NCBI GenBank assembly: GCA_902786565.1
Contig: CADACW010000004.1
Coordinates: 43,650-107,649, forward strand
From: an uncultured Prevotellaceae bacterium
Lineage (GTDB): Bacteria > Bacteroidota > Bacteroidia > Bacteroidales > Bacteroidaceae
DNA length: 64,000 nucleotides
Direction of reading: 5' to 3'
The stretch's first letter is position 1. Every line of letters starts with the position of its first letter. This document shows, in pieces, positions 35,362 to 45,153 of the stretch. The translations under genes and the position numbers were made by a program. The notes beneath the pieces were generated by a model, which ran no database searches, was not told where the DNA came from, and saw nothing but the letters and a program-made list of their open reading frames with translations.

Positions 35362-35970
35362 ATGAAGATGAAAATAGTTTTTGCCACCAACAACGCACAC
35401 AAGCTGGAGGAGGTGAGGCAGATTCTGGGAGAGAAGTTCGAGGTGCTCTCGCTGGCCGACATCGGGTGCCACGAGGACATCCCGGAGACAGGACAGACGC
35501 TGCAGGAGAACGCCCTGCAGAAGGCTGACTACGTGTTCAGCCGCTACCACCTGGACTGCTTTGCCGACGACACCGGGCTGGAAGTGGAGGCACTCGGCGG
35601 CGCTCCGGGCATCTATTCGGCACGCTATGCTGCTATGGAGCAGCCGTCAGCCGCTTCGCACGACAGCGAGGCCAATATGTCGCGACTGCTGCGCGAACTG
35701 GACGGCAAGGACAACCGCCGTGCCCAATTCCGCACCGTCGTAGCACTGATAGAGCAGCCTGGCCGACAACAGTACTTCGAGGGCGTGGTCAAGGGCGAAA
35801 TCACCCACCAGCGCAACGGGGCGCAGGGATTCGGCTACGACCCCATCTTCCGCCCTGACGGCTATGACCAGACGTTTGCCGAACTGGGGGCTGAAGTGAA
35901 AAACGAAATCAGCCACCGTGCACGCGCCATAAAGAAACTGGCAGACTATCTGTTGGAAATAGAAAATTGA
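35362..35970 (+). CDS. rdgB: Non-canonical purine NTP pyrophosphatase (RdgB/HAM1 family)
   Basis: Removes deaminated purine nucleotides (ITP, dITP, XTP) from the pool by hydrolysis to monophosphates, protecting DNA and RNA. 202 residues, normal length. Seen: the N-terminal substrate-binding [16 protein letters not shown], the catalytic [24 protein letters not shown] (in part), and C-terminal [12 protein letters not shown] with the conserved SHRARAI. Two ATGs (35362 and 35368) are possible. Follows the YitT gene. Confidence 0.95.
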   Translation: MKMKIVFATNNAHKLEEVRQILGEKFEVLSLADIGCHEDIPETGQTLQENALQKADYVFSRYHLDCFADDTGLEVEALGGAPGIYSARYAAMEQPSAASHDSEANMSRLLRELDGKDNRRAQFRTVVALIEQPGRQQYFEGVVKGEITHQRNGAQGFGYDPIFRPDGYDQTFAELGAEVKNEISHRARAIKKLADYLLEIEN

Positions 35971-36017
35971 AAGTTGGCAATTGGATGATGGATGTTGAAC
36001 ATTGAATATTGAATAAT

Positions 36018-38165
36018 ATGAAACAAATACACAAAAACTTACTCGTAGTGGCCGCCTGCCTGGTGGCCCCACTCCTCAGTATGGCACAGATAGGCACATG
36101 GAAAGCCTTTATGTCGTACTATGAGCCACAGCAGATAGTCAAAGCCGGCGCAGAAGACCTCTTCGTCAAGGCATCAAACAGCATCTATCAGTACAACCTG
36201 ACCGACCACAGCATCACCACCTACGACAAGATGCGCCAACTGAGCGACACAAGGGTGGCAGACATGGCCTGGAACCAGCAGGCAAAACGTCTCATCATTG
36301 TCTACGACAACAGCAACATAGACCTGCTGGACCTCAGTGGCAACGTGGTGAACATCAGTTCAATCTACACCAAGTCGACCACGCTCGAAAAAAACGTCAA
36401 CAGCATCTATATCTACGATAAGTTTGCCTATGTGGCAACGGGATTCGGTGTGGTGAAAATCAATATGGAGCGGGCCGAGATTGCCGAGACCTACATCCTG
36501 AACAAAAATGTGACCAACATCGGCATCGACGGCGACAAAATCTACGTCAGTACGCTGAACACATACGTGGTAAAACCCGATGTAGACAACAACTCCATTG
36601 CCGAGGGAGAAGTGGTCAGATACGACCTGACCTACGACAGCAACAAGAAGCCCATCAGCAAGACCGTCTACATCAAGGCTGAATATACCGGACTGCTGAC
36701 CGACAATCTCATTGACTCGCACAACTGGCAATTCACCACGTCCTATCCTTCAAACATATTCACTGTGACCAGCACCGACTGGGATGACTATATCGAGACG
36801 GTGCGCACACTGAAACCCGGCGGGCCCAAGTACAACTTTTTCGGATTCCTGCGCTACAAGAACAATATGCTATATACCACCGGCGGAACGGGCGGCGACT
36901 ATGACCAGCGGCCTGCCACGGTGCAGCTGTTCGACGGCAACGAGTGGTCGTTTCTGCAGGACGACGTGAAGGGCGTGGAGGGCACAGAGTCGAGCACCTG
37001 GATGTTTGTCGAGATGTACAGCGTCGACGTTGACCCGCGTGACAGCCGGCACATCTTTGCCACCGGCCGTACCGGCGTCTACGAGTATTACGACGGCAAG
37101 CTGGTGAAATACTACAACAAGGACAACAGCATACTCCAAACTGCTACCACCAGCAACCGCTACGTGCTGGCGCTCACCTCCATCTACGACGATGAGGGCA
37201 ACTTCTGGATTATCCAGAGCAGCGTCACCAATAACAATATCATTGAGGTGACAAAAGACGGAGAATGGATTTCGCACTTCCAGAACGAACTGATGAACAA
37301 TGGCAAGAGCCTGAATGGGCTGCGCTCGCTCATCATCGACAGCCGCGGGCTGATGTGGTTCACCAACAGGCACTGGGATGTGTCGTCGTTCTATTGCTAC
37401 AACCCCAAGACCAATCAGATAGAGCGATATATGACCAAACTGGTCAACCAGGACGGAGTAGCAGCCGGCGAAGGCTACACTCCGACTTGCATAGTGGAAG
37501 ACCTGGAAGGCAACCTCTGGCTGGGCACCAACAAAGGACTCTATATGATTGAAGCGTCGCAGGCCACGGGCAGCCTGGACTATGCCACGCAGGTGAAAGT
37601 GCCCCGCAACGACGGTACAAACTATGCCGACTATCTGATGGCCGGCGTCAACATCAACTGCATTGCCGTAGACGGGGCCAACCGCAAGTGGATTGGCACC
37701 AGCGACAAGGGCGTCTATCTGATTAGTGCCGACAATATGGAGCAGATCCATCACTTCACTGCCGACAGCAGCCCCTTGCTCTCCGACAATGTTGAGTCAA
37801 TAGCCATCAATCACGAGACGGGCGAGGTCTTCATAGGCACCGACCAGGGACTGTGCTCCTATATGAGCGACGCCACTAAGGCCGAAGTCAGCATGGTGAA
37901 GGATAATGTCTATGCCTATCCCAACCCCGTGGTCAGCGGCTACGACGGGCTCATCACCATCGTAGGACTCTCTCTGGATGCCGATGTGAAGATTCTCTCC
38001 GTCAGCGGGCAGCTGGTGGCACAGGGTCGCAGCAACGGCGGCACCTTCACCTGGAACGGCCGCGACCGTCAGGGTCGGCGCGTGGCCAGTGGTGTCTATA
38101 TGGTAGCCACCGCCACCAGCAATGGTGAAAAGGGCGTGGTGTGCAAGATTGCCATCGTCAAGTGA
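36018..38165 (+). CDS. porZ: PorZ-like beta-propeller protein of the type IX secretion system
   Basis: Surface protein expected to work in the type IX secretion attachment complex. About 715 residues from ATG 36018, with signal peptide ending LLSMAQ. The opening IGTWKAFMSYYEPQQIVKAG and FVKASNSIYQYNL are characteristic of PorZ. Two propeller-like regions follow with repeated two-component-regulator style blades (GLMWFTNRHWD, LEGNLWLGTNKGLYMIE, NRKWIGTSDKGVYLI, GEVFIGTDQGLCSY). The C-terminal about 75 residues look like a T9SS sorting domain (VYAYPNPVVSG, VKILSVSGQLVAQG, RRVASGVYMVA). The gap before it carries the ATTGAAxATTGAA-type simple repeat. No other por genes lie in the window. Confidence 0.78.
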   Translation: MKQIHKNLLVVAACLVAPLLSMAQIGTWKAFMSYYEPQQIVKAGAEDLFVKASNSIYQYNLTDHSITTYDKMRQLSDTRVADMAWNQQAKRLIIVYDNSNIDLLDLSGNVVNISSIYTKSTTLEKNVNSIYIYDKFAYVATGFGVVKINMERAEIAETYILNKNVTNIGIDGDKIYVSTLNTYVVKPDVDNNSIAEGEVVRYDLTYDSNKKPISKTVYIKAEYTGLLTDNLIDSHNWQFTTSYPSNIFTVTSTDWDDYIETVRTLKPGGPKYNFFGFLRYKNNMLYTTGGTGGDYDQRPATVQLFDGNEWSFLQDDVKGVEGTESSTWMFVEMYSVDVDPRDSRHIFATGRTGVYEYYDGKLVKYYNKDNSILQTATTSNRYVLALTSIYDDEGNFWIIQSSVTNNNIIEVTKDGEWISHFQNELMNNGKSLNGLRSLIIDSRGLMWFTNRHWDVSSFYCYNPKTNQIERYMTKLVNQDGVAAGEGYTPTCIVEDLEGNLWLGTNKGLYMIEASQATGSLDYATQVKVPRNDGTNYADYLMAGVNINCIAVDGANRKWIGTSDKGVYLISADNMEQIHHFTADSSPLLSDNVESIAINHETGEVFIGTDQGLCSYMSDATKAEVSMVKDNVYAYPNPVVSGYDGLITIVGLSLDADVKILSVSGQLVAQGRSNGGTFTWNGRDRQGRRVASGVYMVATATSNGEKGVVCKIAIVK

Positions 38166-38196
38166 TGGCCTTTGAAATGCCACTAATTTTCATCAA

Positions 38197-39633
38197 GTGA
38201 TTCGTCCGGTAACACTCTCAAAGCATTTCTCGCTGCTCGTCATTGCCGTCTGCCTGCCCTTGATACTATGGGCGGTGGGCGGCATACTTCCCACCTACGA
38301 CGATTTCACCACGCTGCAATCGCCGTGGTGGGTGCAGATAGCCGATCCGGGCTATTTCTTTCCTGACAGTGTGCGCCGACCCTTCGATGCGCTGCTGGGA
38401 TATGTAGTGGGCTTGTGGCCCGCGCTCTTCCCTGCACTCAACCATGTGCTTATTATCTTGGGCCATGCGGCCAATGCGCTGCTGGTCTTTGCCATCTGCA
38501 GGCGGCTGCAACTGTCGGCTATGGCTGCCAATGTGGCCGCGCTCTTCTTCTTCTTCTCGCCTGCCACGCTGGGGGCTACGCTGGCGTGCGACGGCCTGAA
38601 CCAGACCTTCGCTCAGTTCTGGGGGCTGTTGGCTCTGTGGGTGTATCTTAAACGCTGTGGAGGCTCTGTTTGGCTCCTCTGCATAGTGATGGCTGTACTG
38701 TCTAAGGAGAATGGACTGGCCTGGGCCGTAGTGCCGCCCATCGTCGCTTTTGCCTTCGGTCTGACCACCCTCCGCCGGGCCGCATTTCACGTTGGCAAGG
38801 GTCTGTTGCTGGCAGTGGCCTATTTTGTGGTGCTGACCGTCCTCATCCATTCCGGCATTGTGCCAATTGAATATCCCGAAGAGTATACTGAGACCACACT
38901 ATTGAGCCATCTGAGGGACTTGGTGCAAGTGCTGGCCTACACCTGGGTGCCGCTCGACTATATGAGTGCTGTCTATGCGCCCACCCGCAACCTTGCTATC
39001 GTGGCCGTCACGGCCCTGATGGCCCTGCCCTTCCTGCTCCTTCTGGCCAGCCGGTGGCGGGTGCTGTTCTCGCGCCGTGTGCTCCTTTTAGTGGTGTGTT
39101 TCTTCATTCTTGTCTCACCCCATCTGGTCACGGTGGTAAGCATTATGCACAACTATGCCGCCCTCTCCATCGCCGCCCTCATAGTGGCCTGCCTCCTTTC
39201 TACCAATCTTCAATCTTCAATTTTCAATCTTCAATCTTCAACCTTCATCCTATTCCTCGCTGCCGCCCTTTTCTGCGACCTGCACCATTATCAGGCAGCA
39301 CGGCAGTCGGGCTTGTTGGGCAAACAACTTGCCCTGCAGGCCATCGAAGCGGCCGAGAAGCCTTTAGAACGCGCCTACTGCATCAACATCGACGATGAGT
39401 CGGAACCCCGCTACTCCAACTTCTGTGTTCGTCCTGTCGACGCTTTTGCCTGGGGACTGTCTGTGCGCCATTACAGCCATTACACCTGGAAGACCCATAT
39501 CACCGAAACCAAACTGACCGACTATGACCCACAGGAGGTTGACTCACTGGCCCGGAAAGCCTTGGAGGAAGGCTATGAAGCCGTGTGGGTGGTAGGCTAT
39601 CGGACTGACAGCCTCACCATTTATCGCCAATAA
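38197..39633 (+). CDS. Polytopic membrane protein, GT-C glycosyltransferase-like
   Basis: 478 residues with about 10-11 hydrophobic segments and a soluble tail of about 110 residues. The N-terminal membrane helix is followed by GGILPTYDDFTTLQSPWW; an acidic (Asp-Asp) first loop is typical of GT-C glycosyltransferases. It also has FFFSPATLGATLACDGLNQTFAQFWGLLAL and VLSKENGLAWAVVPP, the latter like PMT/GT39 relatives. Starts with GTG at 38197. At 39203-39250 the reading frame runs through a tandem CAATCTTCAATCTT repeat encoding TNLQSSIFNLQSSTFILF, the same repeat type found between genes elsewhere. Function and substrate are inferred only from topology. Confidence 0.6.
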   Translation: MIRPVTLSKHFSLLVIAVCLPLILWAVGGILPTYDDFTTLQSPWWVQIADPGYFFPDSVRRPFDALLGYVVGLWPALFPALNHVLIILGHAANALLVFAICRRLQLSAMAANVAALFFFFSPATLGATLACDGLNQTFAQFWGLLALWVYLKRCGGSVWLLCIVMAVLSKENGLAWAVVPPIVAFAFGLTTLRRAAFHVGKGLLLAVAYFVVLTVLIHSGIVPIEYPEEYTETTLLSHLRDLVQVLAYTWVPLDYMSAVYAPTRNLAIVAVTALMALPFLLLLASRWRVLFSRRVLLLVVCFFILVSPHLVTVVSIMHNYAALSIAALIVACLLSTNLQSSIFNLQSSTFILFLAAALFCDLHHYQAARQSGLLGKQLALQAIEAAEKPLERAYCINIDDESEPRYSNFCVRPVDAFAWGLSVRHYSHYTWKTHITETKLTDYDPQEVDSLARKALEEGYEAVWVVGYRTDSLTIYRQ

Positions 39634-39665
39634 CCACTATTGTCTGAAACTCTCTCTCTCTGAAT

Positions 39666-41366
39666 ATGAAAAAGCTCCTCTTCACCCTCGCAGCCCTGCT
39701 CTGCACCATAGCCTCGGTGGCGCAGTTAAAGATTGATGGTAGGCACGTCGCTTTAGACACGCTCACCAACACGTTGCTGGCCACCGTGCCTGAAAATTAC
39801 TTCAATACCGACGTCACCCTGTCTGTGCAGACGGAAGAGGGATGGAGTTCGGCTGACATTGGCACCGTCATCACCCAGCAGCCCGTAGACGTCAGCTTCA
39901 GCCAAATAACTGCCGAGAAGCAATGGCACATCGCCCTGACCCGCGACGACGGCACCACCCGCCAGGCCACCCTCCAGTTTACCTTTCTGCCCATCGTGCA
40001 ACTGCTGGGGCAGTTTGGCTACGACTACCAGTCGGGCCTTTTCCTCTTTTCCCATCCCGACTCGGCCAGGACCGACACGCTGACGGCCAACATCAAGTGG
40101 CGCGGAGGAACCACCAACGTCGAAGGCAAGCACAAACGCAACTATAAGGTCAAATTCAGCGAAGACCACCGGCTGCTCGGACTGCGCAACGACAACAACT
40201 GGATGCTCGATGCCGGACAGCCCGACGTGTTCCGAATGCGCAACCGCATCGCCATGGACCTGTGGAACCGAATGGCCACCCCACCCTACTATGCCGACCA
40301 GGAGCCGAAAGCCCTAAATGGCGTCAGGGGCGAACTCGTAGAGGTGTTTCTGCAGAACGAATGGCGCGGGCTCTACAACCTCTCAGAATTTGTAGACCGC
40401 AAGCAGCTGAAGCTGAACAAGATTGACAAGCAGACGGGCGAAATACGCGGGTGTCTCTATAAAGCCATCAACTGGAACAAGACCCAGATGTACGACTTCC
40501 TTGAAACTTACGACAATGCCAAGGATTCACTCTTCGGCTTTGAGAGCAAATATCCCGACCTGGGAGACAACGACACCGTGGACTGGGCACCACTTGTGAT
40601 GGCCAACAACTTTGCACGCAACAGCGTAGACGAGGCTTTCCAGCAGCACATCGGCGACTATTTCGACATTCCCGTCATCATAGACTATAACATCTTCTAC
40701 AACGTTGTCAATGCCGTGGATAACGGAGGGAAAAACATGTACTGGGCCATCTACGACAAGACTGCCACCCGCCGACTCACACCCGTACCGTGGGACCTGG
40801 ACGCCACCTTCGGACAGCGCTGGGGCGGAAGACTTATCAGAGAGGTAGAAGAGGGCTACTACAACTCGCCGGAGTTCAGGATGGACTTTGAGTTGTCGCT
40901 CACCTACCGCTTCTTCCGCGACAACTTCAACGACTATTTAGGCCAGCTGAACAGTCGCTACGCCCAACTGCGCCAGCCGGGCCAACCGCTGCACACCGAC
41001 AGCATCATAGCCATCGTCACCCATTACTATCAGGCAGCCAAGCGCAGTGGGGCGGCTGCCCGCGAGGAAGCCAAATGGAGCGGCGACAGCGACGTTTGGG
41101 GCGATGACATCAATTTCACCACCGAGTATGCCTACATCTGCAACTGGATTCGCCAGCGCATGCGCTTCATCGACGCCACCCAGCTGCCACTCTTCTACAA
41201 GCAGTCATACTTTGAGGAACTGAGCGTCAACTCACCCTCCATACCGACACTTCACAACCACCACGAAGTCTATGACCTCAGAGGACGCAAAATCAATGCT
41301 GACAAAATAAAGAACCTCAAGTCAGGACTCTATATCAGCGGAGGAAAGAAATATTTAGTACATTAA
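39666..41366 (+). CDS. CotH kinase family protein, exported
   Basis: 566 residues with signal peptide MKKLLFTLAALLCTIASVAQ. An N-terminal beta-rich region (about 20-125) is followed by the CotH domain: IKWRGGTTNVEGKHKRNYKVKF (in part), GLRNDNNWMLDAGQPDVFRMRNRIAMDLW, LNGVRGELVEVFLQNEWRGLYNLSEFVDRKQLKLNK, and the metal/catalytic-type stretch TPVPWDLDATFGQRWGG. The C-terminus (YDLRGRKINADKIKNLKSGLYISGGKKYLVH) resembles the short sorting-like tails found on Bacteroidales surface proteins. Some CotH proteins are protein kinases; whether this one acts so on the surface is not known. Confidence 0.85.
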   Translation: MKKLLFTLAALLCTIASVAQLKIDGRHVALDTLTNTLLATVPENYFNTDVTLSVQTEEGWSSADIGTVITQQPVDVSFSQITAEKQWHIALTRDDGTTRQATLQFTFLPIVQLLGQFGYDYQSGLFLFSHPDSARTDTLTANIKWRGGTTNVEGKHKRNYKVKFSEDHRLLGLRNDNNWMLDAGQPDVFRMRNRIAMDLWNRMATPPYYADQEPKALNGVRGELVEVFLQNEWRGLYNLSEFVDRKQLKLNKIDKQTGEIRGCLYKAINWNKTQMYDFLETYDNAKDSLFGFESKYPDLGDNDTVDWAPLVMANNFARNSVDEAFQQHIGDYFDIPVIIDYNIFYNVVNAVDNGGKNMYWAIYDKTATRRLTPVPWDLDATFGQRWGGRLIREVEEGYYNSPEFRMDFELSLTYRFFRDNFNDYLGQLNSRYAQLRQPGQPLHTDSIIAIVTHYYQAAKRSGAAAREEAKWSGDSDVWGDDINFTTEYAYICNWIRQRMRFIDATQLPLFYKQSYFEELSVNSPSIPTLHNHHEVYDLRGRKINADKIKNLKSGLYISGGKKYLVH

Positions 41367-41379
41367 AAAATCGGAGACG

Positions 41380-42399
41380 ATGCAAAAGGCAAAACGTATT
41401 GAATGGTTATCCATTGTACGTGGTTTGAACATATTGCTTGTGGTAATAGCGCATGCACAACTTATCGATGTTTCCACCGGGAAGCCTTTTCCTGTCTTGG
41501 ATGCTTTCAACACCTATCTTGTGCCCCTGCGTATGCCTCTGTTCATCTTCTGTTCCGGTGGATTGCTCTTCTTAAGCCGTATCAACAAGCAGTGGGATGT
41601 AAAAAGCCTTTATATGGACAAGCTGCAGAGAATAGTGTGTCCTTTTCTATTCTTTGTTGTCTTCTACTATTTGTTGAAGATAGCAATGAATTCTTTCGTT
41701 AAGACAAAGGTAAGCTATTCTCTGCAAGATTTTCTGCTGTCCTTTGCCATATACACTGACCACCCTTCTGTTCATCTCTGGTTTCTGGCTGTATTGATGT
41801 GGTTTATGCTCCTTTATCCCCTGTTTCGTTGGCTATGCCTCAGTAGCAGGAGGATGATAGCGTTTCTCATTTTCTGCATAGCTATCTATTTCGTCGATTG
41901 GCAGATGGCTCCTGAAAGAAACTATTTTTTTCTGTTTACTCTCAATGATTATCTTGTCTATTTCTTTGCCGGCATTTTCTTTTTCCGTTATCGGATTTAC
42001 GATTACATGTCCAGTTGGTGGGTGACAGTGGTCTGTGTTACACTTTATGCCATCACTCATGCCACGCATCTTTGGTTTCTTTGCTCCTTAAGTGGTATTC
42101 TTGCAGTTATAGGCATTGGCAGACAGATAGCTCGCTTCTGTCCGGGCATGTTTAGCAGTTTCAGGGAGTATATCTACCAGATTTATCTCATTTCACTTAT
42201 TTTCCAGGGGTTTGTGGAACTGATTGTCTGGAAACGTCTTTTCTATTGTCCTGAATTGATGGTATTCTTCTATGTGCTCAATATACTCGTGGGCATCTAT
42301 ATACCTGTCATCATCAGCAAAGTGGTGGAACGTACACCATACCGATGGTTGCACTTGGCACTTGGTTTGAAGAAGAAGACTGTCGAAAGAGTGAGTTAG
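41380..42399 (+). CDS. Membrane acyltransferase, acyltransferase-3 family
   Basis: 339-residue integral membrane protein with about ten helices, likely O-acetylating a surface sugar. Seen: the family N-terminus KRIEWLSIVRGLNILLVVIAHAQ with the conserved Arg and His, LVPLRMPLFIFCSGGLLF, DKLQRIVCPFLFF and HPSVHLWFLAVLMWFMLLYPLF. Base composition is clearly lower in GC than the neighbours (about 40% in a sampled 60 bp, against about 53% in the CotH gene next door), a sign of recent acquisition. It ends overlapping the convergent glycosyltransferase gene by 4 bp. Confidence 0.86.
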   Translation: MQKAKRIEWLSIVRGLNILLVVIAHAQLIDVSTGKPFPVLDAFNTYLVPLRMPLFIFCSGGLLFLSRINKQWDVKSLYMDKLQRIVCPFLFFVVFYYLLKIAMNSFVKTKVSYSLQDFLLSFAIYTDHPSVHLWFLAVLMWFMLLYPLFRWLCLSSRRMIAFLIFCIAIYFVDWQMAPERNYFFLFTLNDYLVYFFAGIFFFRYRIYDYMSSWWVTVVCVTLYAITHATHLWFLCSLSGILAVIGIGRQIARFCPGMFSSFREYIYQIYLISLIFQGFVELIVWKRLFYCPELMVFFYVLNILVGIYIPVIISKVVERTPYRWLHLALGLKKKTVERVS

Positions 42400-43343
42400 C
42401 CTATTACTCTCAGACGACGGCTCACCCAATTGTAGAGGCGGCGCAGACGTAGGGAGGGCAAGGCCAGGAAGAGTCTGCCCTTTGGGGCAATCTGGATGCC
42501 GTTGGCAGAGAGGTCGGCCAGCAATTCACGGTAGTAGGGGCTGTCCTGCCAATCGCTGCGGGGAGTCCACAGGGCCACGCTGTACATATTTTCCAGCCGG
42601 TCGGCCAGCATGTCGGCCATAAACTCACGGTGCAGATTGTCGGGGATGGAGTTTTTGCGCAGTTCGTTCAGTTCGTAGCAGTAGTCGGCCGACCAGCGGA
42701 AGCTGTTGCTGGTGTGGTCGTCGCCCTTGCAGTAGACATTCTCATAGACAAGGGCTACAGGTTTCTGGGTGGTGAACACGAGTCGCAGCCAGAAGATATA
42801 GTCCTCACCCATCATGATGTGGCGCGGCAGGTTGAAGAGCCAGGGTGTGAGCACGCTGCGGCGATAGAGGCTGCCCCAAGGCACGCCAATGGTGCCTTCG
42901 GCCCGCACGGCCAGGTGGCGGAACTCTTGAAGTGGATAGTGATGAGTGGCGGGTGAAGCATCACCTTGCGGAATAAGGCTCTTGGCATTGCCGAAGACTA
43001 TGTCGGTATCGCTGCTGGTGGCGGCTGTGAGGCGTGCCAGTGCTTCCGGCTTGAGCATGTCGTCGGAATCGACAAAGCAGACCCACTCGCCGCTGCCGTT
43101 CTGCACACCCACATGGCGCGCCTCTGTGCGCCCCTTGTTCGGCTGGTGTATCACCTTCATGCGTGCATCCTGCCGGGCCAGCCTGTCGCAGATGTCGCCG
43201 CTGCCGTCGGTGCTGCCATCGTCGATCACTATGAGTTCCAGACGACTCACGGTCTGCCCCAGGATGCTCCTGATGCAGGCTTCAATCGTTGCCTCCGAGT
43301 TGTAGACAGGCACTACGACCGATGTCAGCTGCTCCTCCCTCAT
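42396..43343 (-). CDS. GT2-family glycosyltransferase
   Basis: 315-residue soluble GT-A transferase. Seen: SVVVPVYNSEATIEACIRSILGQT, LELIVIDDGSTDGSGDIC, NKGRTEARHVGVQNGSGEWVCFVDSDDML (the DSDD metal site) and a WxxG-like GVPWGSLYRRSVL. The last about 60 residues are basic and may contact the membrane. Starts 9 bp after the DEAD-box gene's stop. Together with the acyltransferase, CotH and GT-C-like genes it suggests a small envelope-glycan neighbourhood, by inference. Confidence 0.92.
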   Translation of the reverse strand: MREEQLTSVVVPVYNSEATIEACIRSILGQTVSRLELIVIDDGSTDGSGDICDRLARQDARMKVIHQPNKGRTEARHVGVQNGSGEWVCFVDSDDMLKPEALARLTAATSSDTDIVFGNAKSLIPQGDASPATHHYPLQEFRHLAVRAEGTIGVPWGSLYRRSVLTPWLFNLPRHIMMGEDYIFWLRLVFTTQKPVALVYENVYCKGDDHTSNSFRWSADYCYELNELRKNSIPDNLHREFMADMLADRLENMYSVALWTPRSDWQDSPYYRELLADLSANGIQIAPKGRLFLALPSLRLRRLYNWVSRRLRVIG

Positions 43344-43352
43344 TCGGCGTTT

Positions 43353-45143
43353 TTATTTCTTTTTGGGTTTTCGTCTGGCCCATCCCTCTTCGCTGAAGTC
43401 GGGCTGCTGTCCGCGCAGTTCGCGTGGTTTGGGTCGCATCAGTGCCTGCCAGTCGTCGCGTCGGTGCTGTCTGCCTCTTGTTGGCTTTTCCGGCCTTTCT
43501 GCTGTTGGGGCTGGCTTGTCGTCCTCGGCGTTGCAGCGCACTATCCGGCCTTTGTAGCGTATGCCCGTGAGTTGTGTCATCACCTTGCGGGCGTCTTTTT
43601 CGGGCACCTCGAAGTAGGAGATGCTCTCCAGCAGGTCAATGTGTCCCACCTGCTGGCGTCCGCCCACATATCGGTTGAGCGTCTGCATCAGTTCGCCCGG
43701 ATAGAATCCGTCGCGCTTGCCCAGGTTGATGAAGAGCCGGCTGTAGCCCTTCTCGGCTTTGTTCAGGCGTTTCTGGCGGTCGGTCTGCGGCTTTTTCTCT
43801 TTCTTTTCCTTCTCCTTGACTGGCTCAATCTCAGGTGCGTCGGCATAGTAGGCCAGGAATCGGCCGAACTCCATGGAGACGATTTTCTTGATGATTTCTT
43901 CTTTGTCTATGTACTCGAAGTGGCGGTTGATGTCGGCCATAAAGGGTGCAATCTCTTCGTCGTCCACGTCGGTCTTTACTATCTGGTCCATCACCTTGTA
44001 GAGTTGCTTCTTGCAAATCTCCTGTGCCGAGGGGATGGGCTCTTGCTGGAATGACTTGCCAATCTCTTTCTCGATGTTGCGAATCTTCTGTTTCTCTTTC
44101 GAGTGGACAATGCTGATTGACGTGCCTTTCTTGCCGGCACGGCCAGTGCGGCCAGAGCGGTGGGTGTAGTTCTCAATGTCGGCAGGCAGTCCGTAGTTGA
44201 TGACGTGTGTCAGGTCGTCCACGTCGAGTCCGCGTGCAGCCACGTCGGTGGCCACGAGCAGCTGTGTGAGGTGCTGGCGGAACTTCTGCATGGTCAGGTC
44301 GCGCTGTTGCTGCGAGAGGTCTCCGTGCAGCGCCTCGGCGTTGTATCCGTCCTTGATGAGCATGTCGGCCACCTCCTGCGTCTCCAGTTTGGTCCGGCAG
44401 AAGATGATGGCGAAGATTTTGGGGTAGTAGTCCACGATGCGCTTTAGGGCCAGGTACTTGTCCTTTGCGTGCACCATAAAATAGATATGGTTCACGTTCT
44501 CGGCACCCTCGTTCCGGCTTCCGACCACGATTTCTTCGTGGTTGTGCAGATACTGCTTGGCAATTCTCTCTATCTCTCGGCTCATCGTGGCCGAGAACAT
44601 CAGCGTGGTGTGCTCTTCGGGCAGTGCGTCGAAAATCTCGTTGATGCTGTCTGCAAAGCCCATATTCAGCATTTCGTCGGCCTCGTCGAGCACTATGTTG
44701 CTCACGTTTTCCAAATGCGCTACGCCGCGATTCTTGAGGTCAATCAGTCGGCCCGGCGTGGCCACAATGATTTGCACGCCCTTTTTGAGCGAGCGTATTT
44801 GCGGTTCGATGGCCGCCCCGCCATAGACGGCCTCCACGTGTATGCCGTCCAGGTATTTGGCAAAGTCGCGCAGGTCGCCGGCTATTTGCAGGCACAGCTC
44901 TCTCGTCGGACTGAGTATCAGTGCCTGTGTGTCGCGGTTGGCGGTGTCGATGCGCTGCAGCAGGGGTATGCCAAAGGCAGCCGTCTTGCCCGTACCCGTC
45001 TGTGCAAGTGCAATCACGTCTTGTCGGCCTTCAATCAGGAAGGGTATGACGGCTTCCTGTACTGGCATCGGCGACACAAATCCCAGTTCTTCTATGGCGC
45101 GGCGGATGGGGCTGCTCACGCCTAATTCCTCAAAACTTTTCAT
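43353..45143 (-). CDS. DEAD-box ATP-dependent RNA helicase (DeaD/CsdA-like)
   Basis: Cytoplasmic RNA helicase, likely in ribosome assembly or cold adaptation. 596 residues. Core motifs: Q-motif region PMPVQEAVIPFL, motif I AQTGTGKTAAFG, PTRELCLQ, the DEAD box NIVLDEADEML, SAT in MFSATMSRE, and HRSGRTGRAGKKG (motif VI). C-terminal region: a helical dimerisation stretch, a Lys/Glu-rich linker (about 420-440), a DbpA-type RNA-binding domain (RLFINLGKRDGFYPGELMQTLNRYVGG, in part) and a basic tail (WARRKPKKK). Its promoter nearly touches the ATG. Confidence 0.94.
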   Translation of the reverse strand: MKSFEELGVSSPIRRAIEELGFVSPMPVQEAVIPFLIEGRQDVIALAQTGTGKTAAFGIPLLQRIDTANRDTQALILSPTRELCLQIAGDLRDFAKYLDGIHVEAVYGGAAIEPQIRSLKKGVQIIVATPGRLIDLKNRGVAHLENVSNIVLDEADEMLNMGFADSINEIFDALPEEHTTLMFSATMSREIERIAKQYLHNHEEIVVGSRNEGAENVNHIYFMVHAKDKYLALKRIVDYYPKIFAIIFCRTKLETQEVADMLIKDGYNAEALHGDLSQQQRDLTMQKFRQHLTQLLVATDVAARGLDVDDLTHVINYGLPADIENYTHRSGRTGRAGKKGTSISIVHSKEKQKIRNIEKEIGKSFQQEPIPSAQEICKKQLYKVMDQIVKTDVDDEEIAPFMADINRHFEYIDKEEIIKKIVSMEFGRFLAYYADAPEIEPVKEKEKKEKKPQTDRQKRLNKAEKGYSRLFINLGKRDGFYPGELMQTLNRYVGGRQQVGHIDLLESISYFEVPEKDARKVMTQLTGIRYKGRIVRCNAEDDKPAPTAERPEKPTRGRQHRRDDWQALMRPKPRELRGQQPDFSEEGWARRKPKKK

Positions 45144-45153
45144 AAATTGGCCA

